Part shown: positions 1 to 10,638 of the stretch, one piece after another
Layout: the number at the start of each line of letters is the position of its first letter
How positions within the stretch are numbered: the first letter of the stretch is position 1
From: an uncultured Sphingomonadaceae bacterium
GTDB taxonomy: Bacteria > Pseudomonadota > Alphaproteobacteria > Sphingomonadales > Sphingomonadaceae
Direction of reading: 5' to 3'
Length of the DNA stretch: 64,000 bases
Assembly (NCBI GenBank): GCA_947499255.1
Contig: CANMNF010000001.1
Span: 1,116,001 to 1,180,000, forward strand
Notes under the pieces: model-generated
What the model saw: only the letters and a program-made list of their open reading frames with translations
Told to the model about the DNA's origin: nothing
The model's database searches: none
Program-made: the position numbers and the translations under genes

Positions 1-244
1 TCCGCTTACAGCTATGGAAATGAATGCTGAAGTTCGGAAAAAGTTGCCGAAGATCAAACAGCATGAAGTCTGGAAAGCAATTTCCGACAATGGACTCAAA
101 GGAAATGAAGACTACTCTGCCTATAACTTCCGCAATAGGAATCAGGAAGAGAATTTTCGCAAAACCGGCCGAGCTCCGTCGACTGTTCCTGTGATTTACA
201 ATCAGGCATCGGTCGACTTTCTAGTAAAAATCTTGACCCATTAG
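1..244 (+). CDS. Possible 3' end of a CDS truncated by the window start; hypothetical, AT-richer than surroundings
   Basis: ORF 14..244 is open upstream to the window edge; no recognised domain. Confidence 0.35.
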   Translation, partial: PLTAMEMNAEVRKKLPKIKQHEVWKAISDNGLKGNEDYSAYNFRNRNQEENFRKTGRAPSTVPVIYNQASVDFLVKILTH

Positions 245-613
245 CCGTCGAATTAGTGGCCGAATGTCCGCAATTGAGCTTGGTGAAGTCAATTGTGAAC
301 GTCCAGGATTGGGGCGCAAAGCGGACTTTCGAGAAATCAGCGGCGAATGTCCGCAACTGGATCGCGAGCGGACCGACGGCATTTATCTCGCTCCAAGCAA
401 AACCAGTCCCCTTCCCTACAGCATGCCCACCCTGCCATACCGCTTTGAGCCTCAAGCGCCGGGCGCTCACATCCGTTCGCTTGGCTTTCGCCCTAAGGGG
501 CGGCGCGCGGTCGTGCGCTGTTGTTGGCGCTGTCATTGGCCTTTGGCCGCCGAGACTTTTGCCACATAGAAAAAGCTTTCCTACTTGTGCGGCGCAATGC
601 TCCGCCTGCGCGC

Positions 614-1348
614 ATGACCAAGAAAAATCTCCCCGCCCTCCCCGCACCCGTTGGCAATACCCGCGCAATTTCGCGCCAAGCCACCAGCTATGTCACCGCG
701 CCCACCGCAGAGCCGGACGAAGATGATCCGTTGCTTGGCTTCGAACCCTATATCCACAAGGCCCCGCGCAAGAATTCCATCACCCCTGATCGCCAGCGCC
801 GCTTTATTGCGCATTTGGCGGCCACCGGCATTGTCACACAGGCGGCCAAGCATATTGGGGCCTCGATGGAGGCGCTGTATAAACTCCGGTCAAAGCCGGG
901 TGCCAAAGGCTTTGCGCAGGCGTGGGAGTTGGCGATTGATCGGGGGATGCGGCGGTTGGAGGATTGTGCTTTGCAGCGCGCTATTGAAGGGGAGGAGCGG
1001 CTGGTGGTGTCCTCGGGCAAGCTGATCGGCACTGAGCGGCGCCATAATGAAAGCCTGGTGATGTTTCTCATGCGGCAACGGCGCGCGGATCGCTATGGCT
1101 CCGAAATTCGCCCCGGCCATGCGCTGTATGAACGTATCCGCCGCGAAGTGCTCGCCGAAACAGCGCCCATGCAGGAGGACGAGGACGCCGTGCTCGCCAG
1201 CCTCAAAGCCAAGTTCGACACTATGCGCAAGCGTCAGCAGCAATGGCTGGCCGATCAGATCCGCGATGGCACGCTGCCCGATGATATCTGCACCAGCTGC
1301 GGGGCGCAATTGCCCGCGCCCATGATGTTGGAGGCCTCGTCCGCTTAA
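614..1348 (+). CDS. Hypothetical protein with an HTH-like N-terminal segment
   Basis: ORF 521..1348; likely start at MTKKNLPALP; segment RRFIAHLAATGIVTQAAKHIGASMEALYKLR resembles a helix-turn-helix. Confidence 0.6.
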   Translation: MTKKNLPALPAPVGNTRAISRQATSYVTAPTAEPDEDDPLLGFEPYIHKAPRKNSITPDRQRRFIAHLAATGIVTQAAKHIGASMEALYKLRSKPGAKGFAQAWELAIDRGMRRLEDCALQRAIEGEERLVVSSGKLIGTERRHNESLVMFLMRQRRADRYGSEIRPGHALYERIRREVLAETAPMQEDEDAVLASLKAKFDTMRKRQQQWLADQIRDGTLPDDICTSCGAQLPAPMMLEASSA

Positions 1349-1350
1349 GC

Positions 1351-2574
1351 TTATTGCACCGGTTCGATCATATCCATAGCTGGTGCCGCGCGCATCTCCA
1401 TGCCTGGCGAAATCGTGAGCGTGTAATCGCCTGCACTGCCGGCAATCGCTATGGCCCTGATGCGCAGGCGCGATAGCAGGCCGGGGTCCGCTGCAACGGC
1501 AGACAGATCAAGCGGGATCATCGCATTAAGATCGCCCGCGCTGTCATCGTCGCTATCCACTATGGCAAAACCGAGCGGGGTTTTCAGGCCCAGCTCAAGA
1601 TAGGGATCAAGCCCGCCGCCAAGGCTGTCTTCATCGGTGATGGCCGCCATGGTGATGGTGATGTCATGCATCCCGCCCGCAATCGCGGCCAGCGCCTCTT
1701 CGCTAAGCTGATAATCGATGCTGATGGGATCAATCCCGCCCGCTTCATATCCTGCGCCCAGGCGGCCACTTGCCACATCGGCAATACCGATCATTTGCAA
1801 AGGTGCCTGCGCAATCGGTTCGCGCCGTTCGCCCACGCGCAAGGTATAGTTCCCCGCTCCCTCGCTATAGCCCGAAGCGGTGATTGTAAGGGCGGCATCA
1901 TCGGACATAACGTGGCGCAGGTAGGCATTGAGGTTGGCGCCGCTATCATCATCGGCGGCCAGTTCTTCGCCTGCTTGGTTAAACACGGCTAGATAGGGGT
2001 CAAACCCGTTATCCTCTTGCGCGATCAACGCCACTTCGACGACCATGCCTGCCTCGCCAGCGAAGACAAAACTGTGCTCCGCGCCCTGCACTATTGTTCC
2101 ATCAAGCGATGCGCCCCATGTGACGCGCGTTGCCGGTTTCGGCACGAAATTGGCGAGGCGCAGCTCAAACGCGCCGCTAGTGTCTTCGCCTTCGGCGCCG
2201 CCAGAATTGACCTGTTTCACTTCGATAGCGATGCGGCGATCTGCATTGGCGGGGCGGATCGTGACCTGTGCGTTAAGCTCGCCTCCGCTATCATCATCTT
2301 CGCCCAGAACGTGGCCTGATTGTGCGTTAGTAATCGTGAGATAGGGATCGATTGAGGACGTGGAGACGGCATCCACTTTCAACAAAGCGCCTGCTGGCAA
2401 GCTGACTTCAAAGCGCGCTGGCTGTGCACCCACAACGCCGGGAAAAGTGCGCACATTGCTCGTCTCCCGGTCCAGATCGCGCACCTCTTGTGCAGCGGCT
2501 GGTATGGTCGCTGAAAAAGCAAGCGCGGCGGCGAGACAGGTGCTGGCGGCAAAGCGAGCGGCGCAAATAGGCAA
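1351..2574 (-). CDS. Secreted protein with repeated PPC-like (pre-peptidase C-terminal-like) beta domains
   Basis: Signal peptide MPICAARFAASTCLAAALAFSATIPAAAQ; repeated DPYL...DDDSGG(D/E)LNA motifs. Confidence 0.65.
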   Translation of the reverse strand: MPICAARFAASTCLAAALAFSATIPAAAQEVRDLDRETSNVRTFPGVVGAQPARFEVSLPAGALLKVDAVSTSSIDPYLTITNAQSGHVLGEDDDSGGELNAQVTIRPANADRRIAIEVKQVNSGGAEGEDTSGAFELRLANFVPKPATRVTWGASLDGTIVQGAEHSFVFAGEAGMVVEVALIAQEDNGFDPYLAVFNQAGEELAADDDSGANLNAYLRHVMSDDAALTITASGYSEGAGNYTLRVGERREPIAQAPLQMIGIADVASGRLGAGYEAGGIDPISIDYQLSEEALAAIAGGMHDITITMAAITDEDSLGGGLDPYLELGLKTPLGFAIVDSDDDSAGDLNAMIPLDLSAVAADPGLLSRLRIRAIAIAGSAGDYTLTISPGMEMRAAPAMDMIEPVQ

Positions 2575-2617
2575 ATGGTTTCTCCCAACGGAATATCGCT
2601 GCCAAAAGCAGCACGTT

Positions 2618-2643
2618 CATTGCACCGTGTCATTGCACCGTGT
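2618..2643. repeat. 13-bp perfect tandem duplication (cattgcaccgtgt x2)
   Basis: Direct reading. Confidence 0.9.
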
Positions 2644-2672
2644 CAAAGGGACATTGACCATAAGCTGGCCAA

Positions 2673-3203
2673 TCAATGTGGCCATTCATCCGCAAGCAGG
2701 CCCCAAAGCCATGTGTCGCACCAGCCAATATGCGTCTTCATCGCTTCACGCAGATGCGCCTCACGGGTGAAGCCGAGACTTTCCACCAAGCGATTGGACG
2801 GTCTATTGCGCGGATCGGTATCGGCAAAGATGCGGTGTACATCCTCTGTGCGGAACAAATGCGTGATCAGCGCGGTCACACATTCGCGCGCAATGCCTTG
2901 GCCTTGGTGGCGCGGCGCAAGGATATAGCCGATTTCGCTGACCTGTACTTCGGCAGCGCTCGCCACCATGCGAAACACCGCTTCCCCGCCTGCCAGAGGC
3001 TCTGCAATCCAAGTGCGGCCCTTCCAGTTTGTGCCGAAAAGATAATCGCGAAATTCGGCGCGATCGGTAAAAGCGCCGCGACCCCAAAAACGCATCGTTT
3101 CATTGTCCGAAAACGCATCCCACAACGCATCTTCATCGCCGTCTTTCAAGGAGCGGCAGCGAAACCTCTCGGTCAGCAATTGGGGGACTTCAAGCGGTCC
3201 CAT
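2673..3203 (-). CDS. GNAT family N-acetyltransferase (RimJ/RimL-like)
   Basis: ORF 2673..3407, internal start MGPLEVPQLLTERFRCRSL; GYILAPRHQGQGIARE and NRPSNRLVESLGF motifs; overlaps LysR end by 14 nt. Confidence 0.8.
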   Translation of the reverse strand: MGPLEVPQLLTERFRCRSLKDGDEDALWDAFSDNETMRFWGRGAFTDRAEFRDYLFGTNWKGRTWIAEPLAGGEAVFRMVASAAEVQVSEIGYILAPRHQGQGIARECVTALITHLFRTEDVHRIFADTDPRNRPSNRLVESLGFTREAHLREAMKTHIGWCDTWLWGLLADEWPH

Positions 3204-3990
3204 CGCCTGCCAGATACGCCACCAAAGCGCGCACTTTCTTTTGCCGCCATTGCGGACGCGGGGCGACCAGCCAATAGGCGCGGCGACATTCGCGCGGCGG
3301 CCCAATCGCTTCCAACCGGCCATCGCCCAGCGCTTCTTCGGCCAATTGCAGCGGCAAAGCGGTGCGGCCCATTCCCGCCAGCGCAGAGGCCAGCGCCTGA
3401 CCGGCATGGCCCACTTGTAGGCTAACGCTTTCGCCTTCGGGTGCGTCTTGTCCCGGCCATGCGATCCAGCTTTGCGCGCCGCCCGGAGCGGCCACCGTCA
3501 CTTCCATGCCCGGCGCCAATTGCACGCCTTCCAAATCGCCTGGCCCTTCGGCATGGCGCACAGCCACATCCAGATTGGCTTCGGTGAAATCGGCATCGCC
3601 ATTGGCATCCAGCTGGAACCGGGCTTCGGGGTTTTGTGCTGCAAACCCGGCAATGCGCGCGGCCAGCCATTGCGCATAAAATTCACGCGGCACCGCAATT
3701 GCATAATTGGAAGAGCTTTGCCCCGCCTGTATCGCCTGCACGCTTTCTTCAAACCGCAAAAAGCCCTCGCGCAGCGGATCAAGGCCCGTCACCGCTTCGT
3801 CTGTCAGCTCCAGCCCTTTGGACGTGCGGCGGAACAGGACCACGCCCAGCACATCTTCCAAAGCGCGGATTTGTTGACCAACAGCTGCCGGGGTCACCGC
3901 CAATTCATCGGCGGCACGGGTAAAGCTGAGATGCCGGGCGGCGGCATCAAACACGCGCAAGGCGTTCAAAGGCAAATGCGTACGTTTCAT
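3190..3990 (-). CDS. LysR family transcriptional regulator (GcvA-like)
   Basis: MKRTHLPLNALRVFDAAARHLSFTRAADELAVTPAAVGQQIRALE N-terminal HTH. Confidence 0.88.
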   Translation of the reverse strand: MKRTHLPLNALRVFDAAARHLSFTRAADELAVTPAAVGQQIRALEDVLGVVLFRRTSKGLELTDEAVTGLDPLREGFLRFEESVQAIQAGQSSSNYAIAVPREFYAQWLAARIAGFAAQNPEARFQLDANGDADFTEANLDVAVRHAEGPGDLEGVQLAPGMEVTVAAPGGAQSWIAWPGQDAPEGESVSLQVGHAGQALASALAGMGRTALPLQLAEEALGDGRLEAIGPPRECRRAYWLVAPRPQWRQKKVRALVAYLAGDGTA

Positions 3991-4083
3991 ATCTGCCCTG
4001 CCCTGTATTGGCGAAGCGCCTTTCGGGCAAGTATCGGTGCAAAACTGCTTAGCGGTAAGAGCGCCCGCAGATCGCTGCCGCGC

Positions 4084-4500
4084 TTAACCTTCGGCGGCTT
4101 CTGGCGCGGCAAGCGGGAAATAGGGGATGGCGACTTCAAACAGCGTCCCATCATCATGCGCGAAGGTATAATGCCCCTCCATCGCGCCGTGACGCGTGGT
4201 CAGTTCGCACCCTGACACGTAATCATGCGTCTGCCCCGGCTCCAAAAACGGTGTTTCGCCAACAACGCCTTCGCCATCAACGATGTTCACCATGCCGCGC
4301 GAATCGGAAATCCGCCAATGGCGCGTGCGCAATTGCACCTTTTCATCACGGCCATTTTCCAGCCGGATATGATAGACCCAAAACCAGCGTCCAGCATCGG
4401 TACGCGATTGTTCCTGCATAAAATTCACCGCGACACGCACGGTAATGCCTGCCGTGATTGCGACATGTTGAAACAGATAATTCATCGTAGGGCTGGTCAT
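4084..4500 (-). CDS. apaG: ApaG domain protein
   Basis: VAVNFMQEQSRTDAGRWFWVYHIRLEN...WRISDSRG...VVGETPFLEPGQTHDYVSGCELTTRHGAMEGHY. Confidence 0.92.
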   Translation of the reverse strand: MTSPTMNYLFQHVAITAGITVRVAVNFMQEQSRTDAGRWFWVYHIRLENGRDEKVQLRTRHWRISDSRGMVNIVDGEGVVGETPFLEPGQTHDYVSGCELTTRHGAMEGHYTFAHDDGTLFEVAIPYFPLAAPEAAEG

Positions 4501-4609
4501 GATGGGGACAGCCTAACGAGAATCCGCGCCGCCACAAGGGGGGCTTTGGTCCGGTTCGGCTGATGATCAAACATTGAGTGGGTCGTGATATTGTAATCAC
4601 ATCGCGCGT

Positions 4610-5818
4610 TTACAGCCCAGCTTTGGCAAATGCCTGATCCAAATCCTCGATCAGATCGGCGGGATCTTCCAATCCGATATTGATGCGCAGCAAGCCTTCA
4701 TGCACGCCCATCTCGGCGCGCGCTTCGGCGCTCATGCTGGCATGGGTGGTGCTGGCGGGATGACACATGAGCGATTTGGCATCACCGATATTGTTCGACA
4801 AATCAATCAGCTCCAGCGCATCGAGCACACGATACGCCTGTTCGCGCCCGCCATCCAGCGTGAAGGCAAAGATCGTGCCAAACGCATCCATTTGCCTGGC
4901 GGCAAGATCATGTTGTGGATGGCTGGCAAGGCCGGGATGCAGGATGTGGGGCACGCGTTCTTCAACAAAGCGGCCAACTTCCATCGCATTGGCGCTTTGC
5001 CGGTGCGCGCGCAAATCCAGCGTTTCCAAACCTTTGAGAACAACCCAAGCGTTGAAAGGCGCGCAGCTTGGCCCTGTATTGCGTTGGAAAGGCAGCAGCA
5101 CTTCATTGATAAATTCATCCGAACCGCACACCGCGCCTGCCAGCACCCGGCCCTGACCATCCATCAGCTTGGTAGCGGAATAAGCAACCACATCGGCGCC
5201 AAATTCCATCGGGCGCTGCAATGATGCCGTGGCAAAGGCATTGTCGACCACAGTGGTGATGCCATGCGCTTTGGCAAGGCTGCATACCGCCTCAAGATCA
5301 ACAATATCCAGCGTCGGATTGGCCGGCGTTTCGAAGAAGAACACCTTGGTATTCTTGCGGATCGCGGCTTCCCATGCGGCATTATCGCGCCCGTCGATCA
5401 CGGTGGTTTGAATGCCCCATTTGGGCAGCAAATTGTCCACCAGCCAACGGCACGAACCAAAGGCAGCGCGCGCGGCCACCACATGATCGCCAGTTTCCAG
5501 CTGACACAGCAAAGCCGTCGTCATCGCCGCCATGCCGCTGGCCTGCGCCCGGCACGCCTGCGCACCTTCCAGCATGGCGATACGTTCTTCAAGCATCGCC
5601 ACGGTGGGATTTTGCAGGCGGGAATAGGTCATCCCCTCCGCCTCTCCGGCAAAGCGCGCGGCAACAGTGGCCGCATCATCATAGGTATAGCCCGAGGTGA
5701 GGAACAATGCCTCACTCGTCTCCCCATGCTCACTGCGCCAAGTACCAGCGCGCACCGCACGGGTGGCGGGGCGCCAATGGGCGGTCTTTGAACGATCTGT
5801 GCCGGTGGTCTTTTTCAT
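4610..5818 (-). CDS. metZ: O-succinylhomoserine sulfhydrylase
   Basis: Cys/Met metabolism PLP enzyme; AYSATKLMDGQGRVLAG PLP-lysine region. Confidence 0.9.
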   Translation of the reverse strand: MKKTTGTDRSKTAHWRPATRAVRAGTWRSEHGETSEALFLTSGYTYDDAATVAARFAGEAEGMTYSRLQNPTVAMLEERIAMLEGAQACRAQASGMAAMTTALLCQLETGDHVVAARAAFGSCRWLVDNLLPKWGIQTTVIDGRDNAAWEAAIRKNTKVFFFETPANPTLDIVDLEAVCSLAKAHGITTVVDNAFATASLQRPMEFGADVVAYSATKLMDGQGRVLAGAVCGSDEFINEVLLPFQRNTGPSCAPFNAWVVLKGLETLDLRAHRQSANAMEVGRFVEERVPHILHPGLASHPQHDLAARQMDAFGTIFAFTLDGGREQAYRVLDALELIDLSNNIGDAKSLMCHPASTTHASMSAEARAEMGVHEGLLRINIGLEDPADLIEDLDQAFAKAGL

Positions 5819-5858
5819 TGCCCAGTCTTTTTGATTGCGCGGTCTTTTTGATTGCGGG
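5808..5858. repeat. 3 x 17-bp imperfect tandem repeat (gtctttttNattgcNcN) over the metZ start
   Basis: gtctttttcattgccca / gtctttttgattgcgcg / gtctttttgattgcggg. Confidence 0.9.
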
Positions 5859-5928
5859 CCAGCGTTTAGGGCGCTCGGACGCGTTTGCCAATTGCCCTTG
5901 GCATTTGTGCGTTCTAACGCTGCGCCCC

Positions 5929-7206
5929 ATGAATATGCCGCCTGCTCATACCCGGGACCCGTTTGGATGGACCTGTGTGGCCGTGCTGGTGTTTTTGGTG
6001 TTGGCTTTGGTGCGCATAGCCATCCCTTCCAGCCCTTACTTCGATGAAGTGCATTATCTGCCTGCGGTGCGATCTTTAATGGCGCTGGGGATTGCGCAAA
6101 ATTTAGAACATCCCCCGCTCGCCAAACAGATCATGGCGCTGGGCATGTGGCTGTTTGGGGATCGCCCCTTTGGCTGGCGCGCGATGAGCGTGATTTTTGG
6201 CGCGCTGGCACTGTTTGCAATGATGCGCGCGGCGTGGTTCGCCAGCGATCGGCGCGCGGTGAGCCTGCTGACAGGGGCGTTTGTGGCGACAAATTTCCTG
6301 CTCTTCGTCCACGCGCGCATTGCGATGCTCGATATCTTTATGCTCGCTTTCGTGATGGTGGCCTTGTGGATGTGCGCCGCAGTTTGCCGTGAGCCGGAGC
6401 GCCATGCGCGGGCCAAGCTGATTGTTGCTGGCATAGCAATCGGGGCGGCGATGGCGTGCAAATGGAACGCGATCCCGCTTGCGGTTCTCCCCGGACTGGC
6501 CTTTTTCGCCGCGCGCCTTGCCGCAGGGCGGCGGCGCTTGCTGGTGTCACAGCGCGGCGCGCCTGTTCCTGGCATCAGCCTGCTTGAAGCGTTTGTATGG
6601 CTGGGTCTGCTGCCATTGGCGGTCTATGCCGCAAGCTATTGGCCGTTCGCGTTCTACGCCTCCGTCCCCGGCAATCCCGATGGGGTGTTCGCGCTGCATG
6701 GGCAGATGCTCGATCTGCAAACGCAGGTTCTCAAAGAGCATCCCTATCAAAGCGTGTGGTGGCAATGGGCGGCCAATATCCGCTCCATCTGGTATCTCTA
6801 TGAGGAAATTGACGGGGCACAGCGCGCGGTAATGCTGATCGGCAATCCGGTGACAATGCTGGCAGGATTGGCGGCGCTGATCTGGTGCGCATGGGCAGGC
6901 GTGGTACAACGGCGCTGGGACGCGCTGGCGGCGGCGGTGCTTTATGTGGTCAGCCTTGCGCTTTGGATCGTCGCGCCAAAACCGGTGCAGTTTTATTTCC
7001 ATTACCTGCTACCCGGCTGTTTCCTCAGCTACGCGCTGGCTTTGGGGGTAGACGCGCTTTGGCAGCGCGGTGAACGGTTGGTGCCGGCCGCTCTTGTGAT
7101 CGGTGCAACTGCGGCATTCGTGTACTGGTTCCCCGCTTTGACAGCCGCGCCATTGGACGGGGCGCAAAGCTTTACGAACTGGGCATGGTTTGCAGGGTGG
7201 CGGTGA
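5929..7206 (+). CDS. GT39-like membrane glycosyltransferase (dolichyl-phosphate-mannose mannosyltransferase family)
   Basis: Multi-TM; YFDEVHYLPA, EHPPLAKQIMALGMWLFGDRPFGWR motifs; internal start MNMPPAHTRDPFGW. Confidence 0.85.
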   Translation: MNMPPAHTRDPFGWTCVAVLVFLVLALVRIAIPSSPYFDEVHYLPAVRSLMALGIAQNLEHPPLAKQIMALGMWLFGDRPFGWRAMSVIFGALALFAMMRAAWFASDRRAVSLLTGAFVATNFLLFVHARIAMLDIFMLAFVMVALWMCAAVCREPERHARAKLIVAGIAIGAAMACKWNAIPLAVLPGLAFFAARLAAGRRRLLVSQRGAPVPGISLLEAFVWLGLLPLAVYAASYWPFAFYASVPGNPDGVFALHGQMLDLQTQVLKEHPYQSVWWQWAANIRSIWYLYEEIDGAQRAVMLIGNPVTMLAGLAALIWCAWAGVVQRRWDALAAAVLYVVSLALWIVAPKPVQFYFHYLLPGCFLSYALALGVDALWQRGERLVPAALVIGATAAFVYWFPALTAAPLDGAQSFTNWAWFAGWR

Positions 7207-7276
7207 CCGCCAAAAACAACTGCCGACAACCCTATGGGCCACCGGCAGCTGCTTTTATGAAATTGTTAGACAGGCG

Positions 7277-7462
7277 TTACGCGATGGCGCGTGTTCCACC
7301 TTTTGGACCCGCAATATACCATGCGATAAATCCGATCAGCGGCAGGATGAAAATACCAATCGTCCAAAGCGCCTTGGCCAATACTGTCGAACCGCTAGTC
7401 CAGACATTGATAATTGCCCAAATGTTAAGTGCGAGCAGGATAATTCCGAGAACAAATTCCAT
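7277..7462 (-). CDS. Small PLD nuclease N-terminal (PLDc_N) domain membrane protein
   Basis: MEFVLGIILLALNIWAIINVWTSG...KALWTIGIFILPLIGFIAWYIAGPK. Confidence 0.75.
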   Translation of the reverse strand: MEFVLGIILLALNIWAIINVWTSGSTVLAKALWTIGIFILPLIGFIAWYIAGPKGGTRAIA

Positions 7463-7622
7463 TGTAAACTCCTAAAACTATTGCTGCCTTGGCCCCTGCG
7501 ATCATGATTACATCATGTGCGGCGCGATCGGCTTGGATATAGTTAAGGAACACACCAAGGTTGCTTTGGGTTCCGAATTTCCTTGAGCAGTATGATGGGC
7601 ATAAGCGGTTCGCGCTGCAAAC

Positions 7623-8792
7623 TCAGCGCCGAAAACGCCCCCATACGAACTTGCTCGACAGCGCGTAATTCCACACAGAGGCGATGCCGATACCCACAAT
7701 CGCGGCAACCCACCACAGCACGCCTTGATCATTCAGCACGGTGGCCACCGCCACATTGGCAAACGCGCCAACAGAGCAGGTCAGGCAGAATTTCACCCAG
7801 CCCCAGAACATGCCCGAGGCGCCATCAAGCTTCTTGTCGCGATAGGTCAGCAGATTGTTGAGCCAGAAGTTAAACGTCATCGCGACCATTGTCGCAATTG
7901 CCTGCCCCAGTGAAAATGACACCAGCCCCAGCATAAATAGCGGCCACAAAACCGCCATATGCACCACCACGCCAAGCGCGCCGACTGTGCCAAACAGCGC
8001 AAAGCGTGTCGGGATATAGCGCCCCAAATAGCGTTCGTAGATGCCTGCCACAAAATCCAAGGCAACACCGTGATCCAGCTTGCTCTCACCTGCAAGGCGT
8101 TCGGCAAATTTCAATGGAAATTCCTTCACTGTAAGTTGCGGGCGCGCGGTCGACAAAATGTCGAGCATGATTTTGAACCCGATGCCGGAAAGGTTTTCTG
8201 CCTGTTTGCGCAATTGCTCGGTGCGCAGCATGAAATACCCGCTCATCGCATCGGTCAGTTCTGTCCCTGTCAGCTTGCGGGCCAGCGCATTGGCGACGCG
8301 GCTGCCTTTTTCACGGCCCTTTGAAGAGAGGCCATCAGCATTGCCGCCCACCGCAAACCGGCTGGCATAAGCAAGATCGCATTCGCCCGATTTCAGGCTG
8401 GCCAGCATATCGTTGAGCAAAGCGGGATCATGTTGGTGATCAGCGTCCATCACCGCGACATAGGGCGCAGATGTCGCGCACATGCCTTCGATCGCAGCGC
8501 TGGCAAGGCCGCGTCGGCCAATGCGCTGGATCACGCGGATGCGCGGATCGGTGCGGCCAATGCGGCGTGCTTCTTCGGCGGTGCCATCATGTGAATTGTC
8601 ATCGACAAACACCGCTTCCCAACCCGTGGGGCCAAGCGCTTCTTCCAACCGCTGCACCATGGGCGCGATATTGGCTTTTTCATTCAGCGTGGGCAGCACC
8701 ACGGCCATCTCCAGCGGCGTGTGGGCCTGAAGATTGGCGATACGAGAGGCTGTTTCGACCTGCTGTTGAAATTGATCGTGTGTCATGTCCAT
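7623..8792 (-). CDS. GT2 glycosyltransferase (polyprenol monophosphomannose synthase-like) with C-terminal GtrA domain
   Basis: MAVVLPTLNEKANIAPMVQRLE...VFVDDNSHDGTAEEAR...MDADHQHDP, followed by TM GtrA-like region. Confidence 0.9.
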   Translation of the reverse strand: MDMTHDQFQQQVETASRIANLQAHTPLEMAVVLPTLNEKANIAPMVQRLEEALGPTGWEAVFVDDNSHDGTAEEARRIGRTDPRIRVIQRIGRRGLASAAIEGMCATSAPYVAVMDADHQHDPALLNDMLASLKSGECDLAYASRFAVGGNADGLSSKGREKGSRVANALARKLTGTELTDAMSGYFMLRTEQLRKQAENLSGIGFKIMLDILSTARPQLTVKEFPLKFAERLAGESKLDHGVALDFVAGIYERYLGRYIPTRFALFGTVGALGVVVHMAVLWPLFMLGLVSFSLGQAIATMVAMTFNFWLNNLLTYRDKKLDGASGMFWGWVKFCLTCSVGAFANVAVATVLNDQGVLWWVAAIVGIGIASVWNYALSSKFVWGRFRR

Positions 8793-8868
8793 GTCCGCTG
8801 CGGATATGTGGTTAATACTAAGATAAGGTTATCATCCGCACCGCTTACACACATGAAATAGCATCGCG

Positions 8869-9942
8869 TTAAAGACGCTCCAACACTGCATCTCCAATTG
8901 CCTTGGTCCCGGCATCACCGCCAAGATCGCCGCCGCGAATGCCATCGGCCAGCGTTTTTGCCACCGCGTCTTCAATCCGCACAGCTGCCGCTTCCTGCCC
9001 CAAAGAATGGCGCAGCAACATCGCCAGCGACAAGATCATGGCCATCGGATTGGCTTTGCCCTTGCCTGCAATATCGGGCGCGCTGCCGTGAATGGGTTCA
9101 TACAGGCCGCGCGTGCCAAATTCGGTATCGTCAGCGCCGAGCGAAGCGCTGGCCAGAAGGCCGATAGAGCCGACACACATACTCGCCTGATCGGACAGAA
9201 TATCGCCAAACAGATTGCCGGTGACAACGGTGTCGAACTGGCCGGGTTCGCGGACCAGCTGCATCGATGCATTATCGACATACATATGGGTCAGCTCTAC
9301 ATCAGGATAGTCCTCAGCGGTTTCGATCACGACGTCGCGCCATAGCTGGCTGGTTTCCAACACATTGGCCTTATCCACGCTGCAAAGCTTGCCACGCTCG
9401 CCTTCTTTCGCACGGCCCTGCGCAGCGCGGAAAGCGACATGCGCGATGCGGCGCACTTCGTCTTCGGCATAAGACATGATGTCATACCCTTCGCGCCGGC
9501 CATCTGCGGTGGTGCGCATGGCTTTTTCACCAAAATACACATCACCATTAAGCTCACGCACAATCAGCAGATCAATCGACCCGGCGATTTCAGGACGCAG
9601 GCCCGAAAGATGTTCAAGCCCTGTGAAACATTGCGCGGGGCGCAGATTGGCAAACAAGCCCAATTCACGGCGCAGGCCAAGGATCGCTTGTTCCGGGCGC
9701 AAGCTGCGTTCCAGATTGTCGCAAGTGGGATCGCCCACCGCGCCGAACAAAATGCCATCTGCTTCCTTGCACAAAGTCAGCGTTGCATCGGGCAGCGGGT
9801 GGCCATGTTGATGATAGGCTGCCCCGCCCACAAGCGCCCGGTCCACTGTTACCTGGGGCATGTCCAAAGCGATAAGCACGCGCAGCGCCTCATCCATGAT
9901 TTCAGGGCCGATTCCGTCTCCGGGAAGGCAGGCAATTTTCAT
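8869..9942 (-). CDS. leuB: 3-isopropylmalate dehydrogenase
   Basis: [16 protein letters not shown]...[16 protein letters not shown]...[17 protein letters not shown]...[21 protein letters not shown]. Confidence 0.97.
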   Translation of the reverse strand: MKIACLPGDGIGPEIMDEALRVLIALDMPQVTVDRALVGGAAYHQHGHPLPDATLTLCKEADGILFGAVGDPTCDNLERSLRPEQAILGLRRELGLFANLRPAQCFTGLEHLSGLRPEIAGSIDLLIVRELNGDVYFGEKAMRTTADGRREGYDIMSYAEDEVRRIAHVAFRAAQGRAKEGERGKLCSVDKANVLETSQLWRDVVIETAEDYPDVELTHMYVDNASMQLVREPGQFDTVVTGNLFGDILSDQASMCVGSIGLLASASLGADDTEFGTRGLYEPIHGSAPDIAGKGKANPMAMILSLAMLLRHSLGQEAAAVRIEDAVAKTLADGIRGGDLGGDAGTKAIGDAVLERL

Positions 9943-10541
9943 CAGATCATCCGTTCAAGCAATTGTCTCAGGCGTTGGCGCGCGGCCATAACATCGCCGC
10001 GTCTATCAGGAAGCAGGTAGTGTTCAATAGCCGATCCCTGGTGATCCATTTCGGCCAATATTGCAGGCAGATCACCTTCAGGCCGCGCGCCTTGCCCGCC
10101 AAACCCAAGCTCGCGCAGCAACAATGTCTCATACCCCACCAATGCACCAGCCCAGCCGCGCGCACTGGGCGCATGGCAGATCGCATCGAGCAACCCGCCA
10201 AGCGCATTGTAAAGCGATGGATAGGCTTGACGCTCGGCCAGAGCACTGGCGGTAAGCGCGCAGGTCCAGCTTATTGCAGCGGCTGGCAAAGGCTCGCTCA
10301 ACCACGGACCGCGGCTGGTGATCAGCTCAAGCTTGGCAAAAGGTAGCTGGCTTTCAGATTTGGCGGAAAGTTGCAGATCAACTGCATTGCCGGGGATGAC
10401 AACGGGTCGCAAATTGCGTCCGCGACCACCAGCAACATATCCCGCGACGAGGCCATACTCCTCGGTCAAAAGCCGCGCGACCACCGCTGTTTCAGCGTGC
10501 GATCGGGCGGCAACAAGAATGGCGGGGGCGCGGATATGCAT
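9942..10541 (-). CDS. recO: DNA repair protein RecO
   Basis: [42 protein letters not shown]; internal start of ORF 9942..10640. Confidence 0.85.
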   Translation of the reverse strand: MHIRAPAILVAARSHAETAVVARLLTEEYGLVAGYVAGGRGRNLRPVVIPGNAVDLQLSAKSESQLPFAKLELITSRGPWLSEPLPAAAISWTCALTASALAERQAYPSLYNALGGLLDAICHAPSARGWAGALVGYETLLLRELGFGGQGARPEGDLPAILAEMDHQGSAIEHYLLPDRRGDVMAARQRLRQLLERMI

Positions 10542-10638
10542 GGGCAGGGTTTCTAGTGCCGTGCGCGGCGGGTCAGTGCAAGCTGGACCAGCGCCTTGGT
10601 GCTTGACGGACGGCTCTATGCTTGGTGTGCACCTACGC

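Noticed and set aside
96-726. Overlapping ORFs of 190, 156 and 101 aa near the left edge
   Set aside because: Mutually overlapping with no domain content; the supported gene starts at 614.
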